From: Flavobacterium quisquiliarum
GTDB lineage: Bacteria > Bacteroidota > Bacteroidia > Flavobacteriales > Flavobacteriaceae
DNA length: 64,000 nt
Direction of reading: 5' to 3'
Assembly: GCF_019308285.1 (NCBI RefSeq)
Contig: NZ_WWEM01000009.1
Location: 141,795 to 205,794, forward strand
Position 1 is the stretch's first letter. Each line of letters starts with the position of its first letter. A program made the translations under genes and the position numbers. The notes beneath the pieces are model-generated. The model saw only the letters and a program-made list of their open reading frames with translations. It was not told the DNA's origin and did not search any database. Below, in pieces: positions 48,169 to 56,932 of this stretch.

Positions 48169-48450
48169 TCAATCTTTAAATGCTGTTGCAATTCCCGTTA
48201 CAATATTAGCAGTGCCAAAAGCAAATAATCCAGAAGCAATTGCTGCTTGTCCAGAGAAATATTGACTTTCGCGAATCACCATGCTAAAAACCGTTCCTCC
48301 TGCAAGTCCGGCAATTAAGCCCAAACCAATAGTCGAAATAATCCACCAAGGCTCTGGTTCCGGAATTGGAGGTTTCTTCAAAAAATGCCGCCACCAGCCT
48401 GGATATTTTGTACCGCACCAGCCCATCGCTAAGAAAAAAGCAGTTTCCAT
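48169..48450 (-). CDS. Small membrane protein
   Basis: 93 residues. Two hydrophobic segments (about 37-58 and 67-88) follow a proline-rich stretch (KKPPIPEPEPWW). The Gly-rich first helix (STIGLGLIAGLAGG) suggests close helix packing. Family not recognised; similar small proteins occur in Bacteroidota. Likely inner membrane. Confidence 0.5.
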   Translation of the reverse strand: METAFFLAMGWCGTKYPGWWRHFLKKPPIPEPEPWWIISTIGLGLIAGLAGGTVFSMVIRESQYFSGQAAIASGLFAFGTANIVTGIATAFKD

Positions 48451-48682
48451 AGTATTTTAGTTTATATAGGGCCTACTCTTTTGCTTTTCGGCTTCCGCAT
48501 TCTATCGGGATAAAAGTAAGATTTGACCTTTTGAATTAATCTATACATTTTCCTGTTTTTGAAAGGGGAAAAACACCCTTTTTTAGAATCTTAATTTCAT
48601 TTAAAGAAAACCATTAATAAGCCCTAAGTCTAATTTAATAATATCTTAAGGCACTTTATTCGGCTGTAGTTCATGCGATAAA

Positions 48683-48690
48683 TAACTTTG
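48683..48690 (+). promoter_or_regulatory. -7 element only four bases before a start codon
   Basis: TAACTTTG is a perfect TAnnTTTG match. The ATG of the downstream gene is at 48695, so transcription would begin at or next to the start codon. Confidence 0.55.
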
Positions 48691-48694
48691 TCTC

Positions 48695-51106
48695 ATGAAA
48701 AAATGGAAACAAAATTTAGTCGCTGCAATTCTACTATTTGCTATAAGCCAATCTTCTTTTAGTCAAAAAACTAATACTATAAACGGAACCGTTTCAGATG
48801 GAAAAACACCAATCGAATTTGTGGATGTTATTTTAAAGCCCGTTGCTGATACAACCAAGACAACCGCATACGCTGTTACAGATGCTACTGGAAAATTTAT
48901 TCTGGAAAATATCAATCCATCAGATTATATTCTAAAACTTCGATTGATTGGTTTTAAAACATTCACTCAAAAAGTAAAATATACTGGAACTTCTATTTCA
49001 CTAGGAAATATTATTTTAAAGGAAGATACCAACCTTTTAAATACTGTTGTTGTAAACTCTCAGAAAAAGCAAATTCAAAAAACCAATGAAGGTTTTGTTT
49101 TTAATGCTGTTTCCAATATTTCTCAATCCGGCGGAACAGCAATTGATATGTTGAAGAATATTCCAACTGTTTCTGTTGATGCCGATGATGCAATTTCGCT
49201 ACGAGGAAAAACACCTTTGATTTTAATTAATGGAAAAAATTCTGCCATTACCAATATGAATCAGATTCCAGCAAGCAGTATTGAAAGCATCGAAATTATT
49301 ACAAGTCCAACCGCAAAATATGATGCGAATGCAGAAAGCGGTATCATCAATATTAAACTGAAGAAAAACAATCTGAATGGATTAAATGGAGCCGCCGTTC
49401 TTGGAGGTGGATTTGGTGCAAAAGGAAGAATGAACAGTTCTGTTCTTTTAAATAATAAAACAGACAAATGGAATGTTGGTCTTGCTTATGACAATCGTTT
49501 TGCTGGAAGAACCAAAAGTATAAACGGCGAAAGAACCAATTATTTTATTGATGATGAACATTTCATCAATCAAAACAGACACGATGAAAGAACTGAAGGT
49601 TTACAGAACTTGAAATTCAATGCTGATTTTTCGCCTAATGAAAAAAACACTTTTTCGTTTGAAGCTCTTGAAAACATGGAGAGTCAGGATAATGACGAAA
49701 CTCTAAAAACGGATATTTCTAATAGTTCTAATCAATTTTATTCCAGTAACAAACGTCATTCCTTAGAATTAGAACGTTCTAAAGCTGCGGAATTTGCTTT
49801 TAATTACGATCGAAAGTTTTCTGACGATAGAAAAAGCCTAAACGCGAGTATTACAACTTCATATAACTTTCATAGAGAAAATACGAATATTGATACTGAT
49901 AATTATGATGAAAACCAGAACCTTATTGGTGATACTTTTTGGCAGCGAACGCATAATTACGAAAAAGAAAATATCTCAAATGCTATTTTAAACTATGCTT
50001 TTCCTATTGCAGCTAAATCTATGATTGAAACAGGATATAAAGGTACTTTCCGTTTCTTTAATTCTGATTTTCAAAGTGCAGATTTAATTAACAATGAATA
50101 TGTCGTAAATCCTCTAGTTAGTACCATTTTTGATTTTAATGAACAAATAAATGCTGTTTATGGACTTTGGAATTCCTATTCGGGTTCAGAAGAAAACAAA
50201 AAATGGAAATACAATCTTGGACTTCGTGCTGAGCAAGTTTCAAATAATGGGAAGACAGAAAACGGAAATGATAGTTTTTCAAATCATTATTTAAAAATTT
50301 TCCCTTCGGCTTCTGTTCAACTGAATTTAAAATCAGATGAGTTTTTGAAATTTGGTTACAGCAAAAGAATAAACCGTCCGGACTTAGATGATTTAAATCC
50401 GTTTGTAGATATTACCGATGCTTTGAATCCGCATGGAGGAAATCCGTACTTAAAACCTGAAATTATTCATATTGTAGAATTAAGCTATAATAAAGAATGG
50501 GATCATTATTCTTTTTCAGGAAATGCTTTTTATAGAAATGCCAATAATACGATTAGACAATATGGTATTCTGCAAGACAACGGAGTGATTTTGTTACAAC
50601 CTCAAAATATTGGAAATACAATTACTTACGGACTTGAGAGTATTTTTACCTTTAAACCATTTTCTTTTTATGATGCCAATCTGAGCTTAACTGCTTTCCA
50701 GCAAAACATCAATGCTGGTAATCTGGATCAAGCCGAAGATTTTGTAAAAAGTGCTTTTAGCTGGTACGGAAAAATGATTAATAATTTTACTCCTTGGAAA
50801 GGCGGAAAACTTCAAATCATTGGAAATTACAATTCTTCAGTAGCAACTGCACAAGGAAAAAGAATTCCAATTTATAATGTAGATTTGGGTTTTCAACAGA
50901 AATTAGGAAAAAGCAATGCCCGTTTGGGTTTAGTGGTAACCGATATGTTTAATACTTTAGAAAGCGGTTATAGAAACAATACTTTGTTATTCAGCAACAA
51001 CAGAACTTCTAAATCAGACACCCGTGCTCTGATGATTACTTTCGCTTACACTTTCAAATCTGATTTTAAAGAAAAATTATTAGAAAATCAGTTTTCGACA
51101 GAATAA
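48695..51106 (+). CDS. TonB-dependent-receptor-like outer-membrane barrel protein
   Basis: 803 residues with a signal peptide ending SSFSQ. A CarboxypepD_reg-like domain (about 25-110; INGTVSDGKTPIEFVDVIL) is followed by a plug (GGTAIDMLKNIPTVSVDADDAISL, LILINGK, SAITNMNQIPASSIESIEII) and a barrel with the OMP_b-brl_3 pattern near NRPDLDDLNPF and ending after FAYTFKSDFK. It is not a SusC type. Substrate unknown. The start coincides with the signal peptide. Confidence 0.9.
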   Translation: MKKWKQNLVAAILLFAISQSSFSQKTNTINGTVSDGKTPIEFVDVILKPVADTTKTTAYAVTDATGKFILENINPSDYILKLRLIGFKTFTQKVKYTGTSISLGNIILKEDTNLLNTVVVNSQKKQIQKTNEGFVFNAVSNISQSGGTAIDMLKNIPTVSVDADDAISLRGKTPLILINGKNSAITNMNQIPASSIESIEIITSPTAKYDANAESGIINIKLKKNNLNGLNGAAVLGGGFGAKGRMNSSVLLNNKTDKWNVGLAYDNRFAGRTKSINGERTNYFIDDEHFINQNRHDERTEGLQNLKFNADFSPNEKNTFSFEALENMESQDNDETLKTDISNSSNQFYSSNKRHSLELERSKAAEFAFNYDRKFSDDRKSLNASITTSYNFHRENTNIDTDNYDENQNLIGDTFWQRTHNYEKENISNAILNYAFPIAAKSMIETGYKGTFRFFNSDFQSADLINNEYVVNPLVSTIFDFNEQINAVYGLWNSYSGSEENKKWKYNLGLRAEQVSNNGKTENGNDSFSNHYLKIFPSASVQLNLKSDEFLKFGYSKRINRPDLDDLNPFVDITDALNPHGGNPYLKPEIIHIVELSYNKEWDHYSFSGNAFYRNANNTIRQYGILQDNGVILLQPQNIGNTITYGLESIFTFKPFSFYDANLSLTAFQQNINAGNLDQAEDFVKSAFSWYGKMINNFTPWKGGKLQIIGNYNSSVATAQGKRIPIYNVDLGFQQKLGKSNARLGLVVTDMFNTLESGYRNNTLLFSNNRTSKSDTRALMITFAYTFKSDFKEKLLENQFSTE

Positions 51107-51253
51107 AAAAGCCTTCAAAAAGCCCTAAAAATTAAAAATTTCATTCTTGTATTTTTAAGTCATAGTTCTATTAAAAAATTGGACTATATTAGCCACAGAA
51201 AAAATGTACCACTAGATTTTTTCGAGCTCCAAAAACACTTAAACCTACATAGA

Positions 51254-51685
51254 ATGAAATTTTTAAAATTACTTATCTGCAGTTTATTTCTGACTGCTTT
51301 TCAATTACAAGCCCAAGTTCAGGTAGATCAAATTAAACACAATTCTAAAGAGCGTTATATCACCACTACAATCGGGTATCCAGTTCAAGGGACTTACGCA
51401 CCTTTAAATCAAAAACAACCTATTACGGTATTAAATCCAGACGGAACAGGTTTTATTCAAGCAGAAGATTTAAGCAAACAAAAAATCAATTGGGGAATTG
51501 AGTGTACTGAGGAAGGCGTTCCTGTTTTTAAAGAAGGATTCAACAGCGCTTCTTACACCTTCTGGTACAGACCAAATGACAGCGAAGAATGGTTTTATTC
51601 TCAATTTTCTATTCATTTTACCAAGAAAAAAATGTTCTTAATGGGCGAAAGAGTAAAAGATTATGTGGATTACAATGTTCAATAA
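51254..51685 (+). CDS. Exported hypothetical protein
   Basis: 143 residues from the chosen ATG at 51254, which begins the signal peptide MKFLKLLICSLFLTAFQLQA. A longer reading from 51179 has no signal at its start. The mature part is rich in beta strands and has YPVQGTYAPLNQKQPITV and TFWYRPNDSEEWFYSQF. No domain recognised. Periplasmic. Confidence 0.65.
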   Translation: MKFLKLLICSLFLTAFQLQAQVQVDQIKHNSKERYITTTIGYPVQGTYAPLNQKQPITVLNPDGTGFIQAEDLSKQKINWGIECTEEGVPVFKEGFNSASYTFWYRPNDSEEWFYSQFSIHFTKKKMFLMGERVKDYVDYNVQ

Positions 51686-51864
51686 AAGATAAAAAAGAGG
51701 CTTCTTATTAAAAATTCAGTCAATTTTACCCTTATTTTCTATAAAAAAGAAAACGTTTTCGTTGAATTTCAATAGTACTCGCAAAACTTCCGATTAAATT
51801 TTATAAATTTAAAAATCCTACCCAATTTTTATTTAATTTGCAATAATAATTCAATATATTAAAC

Positions 51865-53643
51865 ATGGTTTCAATCACACGTCTTTTTGATTTTCCCTAT
51901 TATCAACAAGAAACTTACAACCTTCCCGTTGCTCTTGCTACTAAAAAAAATGGAGCATGGGAAAAAACATCTAGCCAGGAATATATTGCAAAAGCAAATG
52001 CTGTTTCGAGAGCATTATTGCGCATGGGCGTTCAGAAAGATGATAAAATTGCTTTAATTTCTTCCAATAATAGAACCGAATGGAATATTATGGATATTGG
52101 TATTTTGCAGACAGGTGCTCAGAATGTTCCCATTTATCCAACCATTGCCGAGGAAGATTATCAATATATTTTAAACCATAGTGGCAGTATTTACTGTTTT
52201 GTTTCAGATGATGAAGTTTTACAAAAAGTAAATGCAATTAAAGCCAATGTTCCAACCTTAAAAGAAGTTTATTCTTTTAACGAAATCCCAGGATGTAAAC
52301 ACTGGAGCGAACTTTTGACTTTGGGCGCGGACGAAAGTAACCAAAATGAAGTTGAAGCTAGAAAAGACAGTATTAAAACTGAAGATTTGGCTACAATTAT
52401 TTATACTTCTGGAACAACTGGAAGACCAAAAGGAGTTATGCTTTCGCACCAAAACATTGTTTCGAATGTTTTAGACAGCGCACCAAGAATTCCGTTTGAT
52501 CCGGGGAAAAGTACGGCTTTAAGCTTCTTGCCTATCTGTCATATTTTTGAAAGAATGATTTTATACATCTATCAATATTATGGTGTTTCTGTTTATTTTG
52601 GCGAATCCATTGATAAAATCAGTGATAATTTAAAAGAGGTAAAACCAACTGTTATTACAGCTGTTCCAAGGCTTTTAGAAAAAGTATACGATAAAATTTA
52701 TGCTAAAGGAGCCGAATTGACCGGCATCAAGAAAAAGCTTTTTTTCTGGGCTATTGATTTAGGTTTGAAATATGAACCATACGGAGCAAACGGAGCTTGG
52801 TATGAATTCCAGTTAAAAATTGCCCGCAAATTGATTTTCAGTAAATGGAAAGAAGGTTTGGGAGGAAATCTTGATTTAATGGTTTCTGGAAGCGCCGCTT
52901 TACAACCTCGTTTGACAAGAGTTTTTGCTGCTGCAGAAATCCCGGTTATGGAAGGTTACGGTTTAACGGAAACTTCTCCAGTAATTGCTGTTAACGACCA
53001 AAGAAACAAAGGTTTTAAAATTGGAACCGTTGGAAAACCAATTCGTAATCTGGAAGTTAAAATTGCTCAAGACGGTGAAATTTTGATAAAAGGTCCTAAT
53101 GTAATGTTAGGCTACTTTAAAGATCCTGAGAAAACAGATGAAGCTTTACAAGATGGTTATTTCCACACTGGAGATATTGGAGAAGTTGACAGTGAAGGTT
53201 TCTTAAAAATTACCGATCGTAAAAAAGAAATGTTCAAAACTTCAGGAGGTAAATATATTGCGCCGCAAATGATTGAAAATGCTATGAAACAATCTCGTTT
53301 TATTGAGCAGATTATGGTTATTGGTGAAGGCGAAAAAATGCCTGGAGCTTTTATTCAGCCAAATTTTGAATTCGTAAAAGAATGGGCAAAAATCCACAAA
53401 ATTACTTTAGGAAGTACTGATGCTGAAATTAGTACAAATCCAGATGTTATTAAACGAATCGATGAAGAAGTGGAAAGCATCAACAAAAAATTCGGACACT
53501 GGGAACAAGTAAAACGTTTTGAGCTTACGCCTGATGTTTGGTCTATTGATGGTGGACAGCTTACGCCTACGTTGAAATTAAAACGTAAAATCATTAAAGA
53601 AATTTACAAAGATCTTTATGCTAAAATCTACGGAAACAATTAA
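51865..53643 (+). CDS. Long-chain acyl-CoA ligase (AMP-binding enzyme)
   Basis: 592 residues, ANL superfamily. The nucleotide loop YTSGTTGRPKGVMLSH lies near residue 180, EGYGLTETSPV near 363 and YFHTGDIGEVDSEGFLKITDRKKE marks the domain hinge, with a C-terminal Lys in QLTPTLKLKRK. The enzyme activates fatty acids with ATP and CoA. It resembles the FAA1/FadD15-type peripheral membrane ligases. Monocistronic with a strong terminator. Confidence 0.92.
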   Translation: MVSITRLFDFPYYQQETYNLPVALATKKNGAWEKTSSQEYIAKANAVSRALLRMGVQKDDKIALISSNNRTEWNIMDIGILQTGAQNVPIYPTIAEEDYQYILNHSGSIYCFVSDDEVLQKVNAIKANVPTLKEVYSFNEIPGCKHWSELLTLGADESNQNEVEARKDSIKTEDLATIIYTSGTTGRPKGVMLSHQNIVSNVLDSAPRIPFDPGKSTALSFLPICHIFERMILYIYQYYGVSVYFGESIDKISDNLKEVKPTVITAVPRLLEKVYDKIYAKGAELTGIKKKLFFWAIDLGLKYEPYGANGAWYEFQLKIARKLIFSKWKEGLGGNLDLMVSGSAALQPRLTRVFAAAEIPVMEGYGLTETSPVIAVNDQRNKGFKIGTVGKPIRNLEVKIAQDGEILIKGPNVMLGYFKDPEKTDEALQDGYFHTGDIGEVDSEGFLKITDRKKEMFKTSGGKYIAPQMIENAMKQSRFIEQIMVIGEGEKMPGAFIQPNFEFVKEWAKIHKITLGSTDAEISTNPDVIKRIDEEVESINKKFGHWEQVKRFELTPDVWSIDGGQLTPTLKLKRKIIKEIYKDLYAKIYGNN

Positions 53644-53665
53644 TCAAAATAATATAACCAAGTGG

Positions 53666-53695
53666 AAACGGCTGTCATTAGACAGCCGTTTTTTA
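53666..53695. terminator. Bidirectional intrinsic terminator
   Basis: AAACGGCTGTC (53666-53676) pairs with GACAGCCGTTT (53681-53691), flanked by T runs on the plus strand and by the last bases of the convergent gene. Confidence 0.85.
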
Positions 53696-54238
53696 ATTAT
53701 GCAGACACCAATGCAAAATCTTAGCAATATTTTTAGCATCGTCAATACCGCGATGATGCGTTCCTTCTAATGGAATATTCAATAATTGCAAAGCGCCATT
53801 CATACTAGTCGACCTTTTCAGGCCAAACTTTTCGGCAAAATGTTCTTTTACATTGATATGTTTTTCTCCCATTGGATAGGAAATTCCAAACGATTTACAT
53901 TGCTTCGTTAGCATATTCAAATCGTACTGACCGTAACTTGCCCAAGTGTATAAATCGGGATTGTATTCATCGATTAATAAATCAACGGCTTCTTCAAAAG
54001 AAACTCCGTTTTTGTCCAGTAAATCCTGAGTAATAGTTGTCAGTTCTGTACAAAACGGACTCACACTGGAACGCTGTGGCTTGATTAAAATGCCTTTATT
54101 CTGGCTGATTGTTCCTGTTTCTGTATCCAAAACCGCTAATCCAATTTCTATAATTTCATTTTCCTGGCCTTTCGGGACCGCGCCCTGCCAGCATGTGGCT
54201 TCTAAATCAATAATGATGATTTTATCTGTAGTTTTCAT
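53693..54238 (-). CDS. DEDDh 3'-5' exonuclease (KapD/ERI-1-like), copy 1
   Basis: 181 residues from the ATG at 54238 (MKTTDKIIIIDLEATCWQ). A longer reading upstream enters the repeat-rich gap and is unlikely. Exo I holds Asp11 and Glu13 (DLEATC), Exo II is WASYGQYDLNML and Exo III HHRGIDDAKNIAKIL with catalytic His and Asp. The family degrades RNA or DNA from 3' ends; this branch is close to ERI-1/KapD. It is paralogous to 58042-58590, with the same catalytic residues at the same positions. Confidence 0.9.
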   Translation of the reverse strand: MKTTDKIIIIDLEATCWQGAVPKGQENEIIEIGLAVLDTETGTISQNKGILIKPQRSSVSPFCTELTTITQDLLDKNGVSFEEAVDLLIDEYNPDLYTWASYGQYDLNMLTKQCKSFGISYPMGEKHINVKEHFAEKFGLKRSTSMNGALQLLNIPLEGTHHRGIDDAKNIAKILHWCLHN

Positions 54239-54270
54239 TTGTTTAATTTTTAATAATTGTGTTTTTTTTT

Positions 54271-54527
54271 TAACCGCAAAGAGCGCTAAGATTTGTTTCA
54301 CGCAGATTTTGCAGATTTTAGCAGATTTTTTAATAATCCTCTTAATCTTTATAATCTGTGCCTAAAACTTTGCGCTTTTGCGTCTTTGCGAGATTTTTTT
54401 TAACCGCAAAGGGCGCAAGGGTTTACGCAAAGGAACGCTAAGATTTGTTTCACGCAGATTTTTCAGATTTTTTTAATCCTTTTAATCTGTGGCTAAAAAA
54501 CTTTGCGCCTTAGCGCCTTTGTGGCAG
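54271..54527. repeat. Two tandem composite repeats (AACCGCAAAG / CACGCAGATTT)
   Basis: The order AACCGCAAAG-GCGCTAAGATTTGTTTCACGCAGATTT occurs twice (from 54272 and from about 54402), each followed by a TTAATCTGTG unit and a CTTTGCG unit. The units recur at 17649-17824 and 23775-23928. No gene is in this gap. Confidence 0.75.
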
Positions 54528-54532
54528 AAAGA

Positions 54533-55036
54533 TTAGAAAAACATGCTTTTAATATCTCGAAAGAAACTTCTTTTCTTAGATTTTTTTTCAGGTTTCTCTT
54601 TTTTCAGAGCATTTTTCTTTTCCAAAACAGCTTTAACTTTCTCAAGCTTTTTTGCTGGTTTTGCTTCTTCTTTTTTAGAAGTTTCATAAAACTTTTTGAA
54701 AGGTCTTGGCTCAAAATCAACCATAATCGCTGCCATGTTTATAGCATCAATGTTTGACAAATCTGTTTCTCCTTTAAAGAAAGTTTCAATAGGTCTGAAT
54801 TTATCTTTCTTCTCCTTGAATTTATTCTTTTTGGTGTGGTCAAAATCCAGAGACAGGAAGTTACTGAAGACATTCAGGTCATCCTTCGTTGGATTATTTT
54901 CGAAAATAAGCCAGCACAAATCACGAAGTTTACCACGAGAAGGCTTGTACAAATAATCAAAATATTGACCGCCTTTTTCTGTCTCGTATTTATTTCTAAT
55001 TGCTTTTTTATATTTTTCTAGTGTATTGTTTTGCAT
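54533..55036 (-). CDS. Lys-rich hypothetical protein in the RNA-repair-like island
   Basis: 167 residues, not recognised. The first 110 residues look helical and globular (YFDYLYKPSRGKLRDLCWLIFENNP). From about 118 on the chain is very rich in Lys and Glu (KKEEAKPAKKLEKVKAVLEK) and ends RSFFRDIKSMFF. The basic tail could bind nucleic acid. A stem-loop structure lies just upstream (55049-55111). Same strand as the slipin and nuclease genes. Confidence 0.55.
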   Translation of the reverse strand: MQNNTLEKYKKAIRNKYETEKGGQYFDYLYKPSRGKLRDLCWLIFENNPTKDDLNVFSNFLSLDFDHTKKNKFKEKKDKFRPIETFFKGETDLSNIDAINMAAIMVDFEPRPFKKFYETSKKEEAKPAKKLEKVKAVLEKKNALKKEKPEKKSKKRSFFRDIKSMFF

Positions 55037-55048
55037 GGTATTTTTTCT

Positions 55049-55111
55049 TTTGCAATTCTTAGGAATCTCAGGAAAAACAAGGTTGTTCTTGAGATTCCAG
55101 TAGTATGCAAA
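55049..55111 (-). ncRNA. Structured leader element upstream of the Lys-rich protein
   Basis: A coaxial hairpin can form: TTTGCA (55049-55054) with TGCAAA (55106-55111), a 7x7 internal loop, GGAATCTCA (55062-55070) with TGAGATTCC (55090-55098), then AACAA/TTGTT around GG. It ends 12 bases before the start codon at 55036. It could be a UTR control element or a short RNA of its own. Confidence 0.45.
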
Positions 55112-55148
55112 GCTTTAAAAACACCTTTACCTTACTGGATAAATACCT

Positions 55149-55304
55149 CTAAATGAGATAATCTCTAGATTTCACCTCCTCTTTCCATTGCTTAATGTGT
55201 TCTGCATTTACCTCTTTGCTCGAGGCAAACGCAGATTCACTAAGCTCAACTATACCGTCCTGGCCAAACTGATGGCACGACGTAAAAACTATTTCTTGAT
55301 TCAT
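55149..55304 (-). CDS. Unrecognised 51-residue protein
   Basis: A short ORF starting MNQEIVFTSCHQFGQDGIVE and ending VKSRDYLI. AAGG precedes the ATG with a small gap, a fair ribosome site for this genome. It lies 57 bases after the slipin gene in the same direction and 112 bases before the next gene. It ends with an amphipathic helix (AEHIKQWKEEVKSR). No family recognised; the codon use looks normal. Confidence 0.6.
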   Translation of the reverse strand: MNQEIVFTSCHQFGQDGIVELSESAFASSKEVNAEHIKQWKEEVKSRDYLI

Positions 55305-55361
55305 CCTTAAATTTTTTATTATTAAACTTAAACCATCAGCATTTACTGCTAACAGTTCTAT

Positions 55362-56459
55362 TTACTTTACGAAGATTTCTTTCAATTGACCAATTACGTT
55401 TCCACCGCCAGAAATGGTGATTTCACCAATCTTGTCTGCGATTTTCTCCACGTATTCCATCTCTTTTAACTTCCACAACATTTCGTTTTCTTCCATCAGC
55501 TTAGCTGTGTTTAGTAAACTTCTTGTTGAAGCCGTTTCTTCTCTTCTCATGATGCTGTTCGCCTGTGCTTTTTTCTCCGCAACCAAAACCTGATTCATAA
55601 TCTCTTTCATATCGCCTGGAAGAATTACATCTCTTATTCCGGCGTCTGAAATTTTCAGACCTAAGTTTTCGATTTTTGAAGCCACTTCTGCCAGAATTTC
55701 TTCCGCAATAGCATCTTTTTTGTTTAACAATTCATCCAAGGTCAAACCTCCGATAAAAGCTCTTAAAGCCAATTGCATTGCTACATACAATTGCTTTTCA
55801 AAATCCTTGTTTTCTATCAAAGCTTTCATGATATCAACCACTTGGTATCTCACAAAGAAATTGATTCTCAATCCTGCTTTATCTTTAGTCAACAATTCCT
55901 GACCTGATATTTCAACTTGCTGTTGTCTCATATCGATTGTTTTTACTTCGATTGTAATCGCGTTGTTCCAGAAGTAATGCGTTCCAGATTTCAACTCTTT
56001 TACAAAAGTTCCGTTCACAAATAACAATGCTTTATCATTGCTTGCTACCACAAACTTTCTTACGAAATATCTCATTTTTACATTTTCCAATAAGTTTACC
56101 TTAATGTCTTCTGTGATTTCGATTTTTGACAAATCAGCTTTTGTGAATTCATTTTTCACAATTCCTTTCCAGAAAGCATATCTTCCTGGAGTTAAAACTT
56201 CTTTAAAGTTTCCGTTCACGAACTGTAATACAATTTCGTTATCGGCAACCTCAACAATTTCAAGCATTGAAGCCAAAACTTCATTCTCCAATAAAATATT
56301 CAATTCAAATGGAGCCTGAAAAACGGCATTCATATCGTAGATCAACACATTTTTGTTTCCAAAAATCCAGTGCAAACCTTCTTCTAATACTTTAATTAAT
56401 TTTCTGTTCTCGAAGACCAAGCCCACTTGGTATGCTCCGATATTAATTTTCTTTATCAT
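55362..56459 (-). CDS. Slipin (SPFH/Band 7 family)
   Basis: 365 residues. An N-terminal part of about 130 residues without a membrane helix is followed by the SPFH domain (IEVKTIDMRQQQVEISGQELLTKD, LRINFFVRYQV, ALRAFIGGLTLDELLNKKDA) and a helical tail with KKAQANSIMRREETASTRSL. Band 7 proteins form ring-shaped scaffolds. Slipins are recurrent neighbours of bacterial RNA-repair genes such as rtcB. Here an RNA ligase and tRNA-like array are in the same gene block. Confidence 0.88.
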   Translation of the reverse strand: MIKKINIGAYQVGLVFENRKLIKVLEEGLHWIFGNKNVLIYDMNAVFQAPFELNILLENEVLASMLEIVEVADNEIVLQFVNGNFKEVLTPGRYAFWKGIVKNEFTKADLSKIEITEDIKVNLLENVKMRYFVRKFVVASNDKALLFVNGTFVKELKSGTHYFWNNAITIEVKTIDMRQQQVEISGQELLTKDKAGLRINFFVRYQVVDIMKALIENKDFEKQLYVAMQLALRAFIGGLTLDELLNKKDAIAEEILAEVASKIENLGLKISDAGIRDVILPGDMKEIMNQVLVAEKKAQANSIMRREETASTRSLLNTAKLMEENEMLWKLKEMEYVEKIADKIGEITISGGGNVIGQLKEIFVK

Positions 56460-56716
56460 GGTTATTTTGTTTCAGGTTTCAGGTTTAAAGTTTCATGTTC
56501 CGAAATCTATAAAACCCTCATCCTCTATTATCTTTATTCTATTCTCTATTCTCTATTCTCTTTACTCTAATTTTATAAAAACCTCCTTGCCTTTATCCTC
56601 CGAAAAAAGCGGGTGAAAAGTTGTCATTTGTTTACCTGAGTTGTTTCCGATTATCTTTTGTCTTCATGATCCCCAAATCATTTTAACAATCAAACCGAAA
56701 AGAAAACAAATGTTTC

Positions 56717-56739
56717 AAAAAACAGTACTTTTCGCACTG
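56717..56739 (-). terminator. Terminator at the end of the tRNA-like array
   Basis: Read on the minus strand, CAGTGC (56739-56734), loop GAAAA, GTACTG (56728-56723, one G-U pair) and a run of six T (56722-56717). It would end a transcript of the array before the slipin gene. Confidence 0.65.
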
Positions 56740-56765
56740 GCTTTATCATGAGTGTGAAATTTCAG

Positions 56766-56781
56766 TCCCGAAGCCTCGGGA
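56766..56781. repeat. TCCCGA-TCGGGA palindromic hairpin
   Basis: TCCCGA and TCGGGA are separated by four bases. It is enclosed by GTGAAA (56754-56759) and TTTCAC (56794-56799). Hairpins with the same TCCCGA/TCGGGA arms lie in the Pro-like tRNA T-loop (59556-59573) and in the Asp-like tRNA anticodon arm. Confidence 0.65.
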
Positions 56782-56862
56782 TGGAATTCTTAGTTTCACT
56801 GACAAAGACAAATCAGTTTTTCTAACTGGTCATCTTTTTAAGAGTGATGGTCTCTACTGTTT

Positions 56863-56932
56863 ACAGATTTTCAGTCTGTTGACTTACCAATTTGTCTAAC
56901 CGAGTTATACTCGGTGCAGGACTCGAACCTAC
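56863..56932 (-). ncRNA. Circularly permuted tRNA-Phe-like element (GAA)
   Basis: On the minus strand in order: T-arm GTAGG-TTCGAGT-CCTGC (56932-56916), 3' acceptor ACCGAGT (56915-56909), linker ATA, 5' acceptor ACTCGGT (56905-56899), TA as positions 8-9, D-arm GAC-AAATTGGTAA-GTC, A26, then anticodon arm ACAGA-CTGAAAA-TCTGT with anticodon GAA (56872-56870). The two acceptor strands form a perfect 7-bp stem capped by three bases. All cloverleaf parts exist, but in permuted order. A linear fold fails, since the 3' side after the anticodon arm does not match. Confidence 0.7.

Noticed and set aside
54271..54527. CRISPR-like array of short repeats
   Set aside because: The units are of uneven length and inverted in part, spacers are not constant in size, and no cas gene is near. 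They belong to a dispersed intergenic repeat family.
56562..56627. 21-residue minus-strand ORF upstream of slipin
   Set aside because: It is short, has no clear promoter or terminator, and runs toward a low-complexity TTCTCTA repeat. Possible leader peptide, but unsupported.
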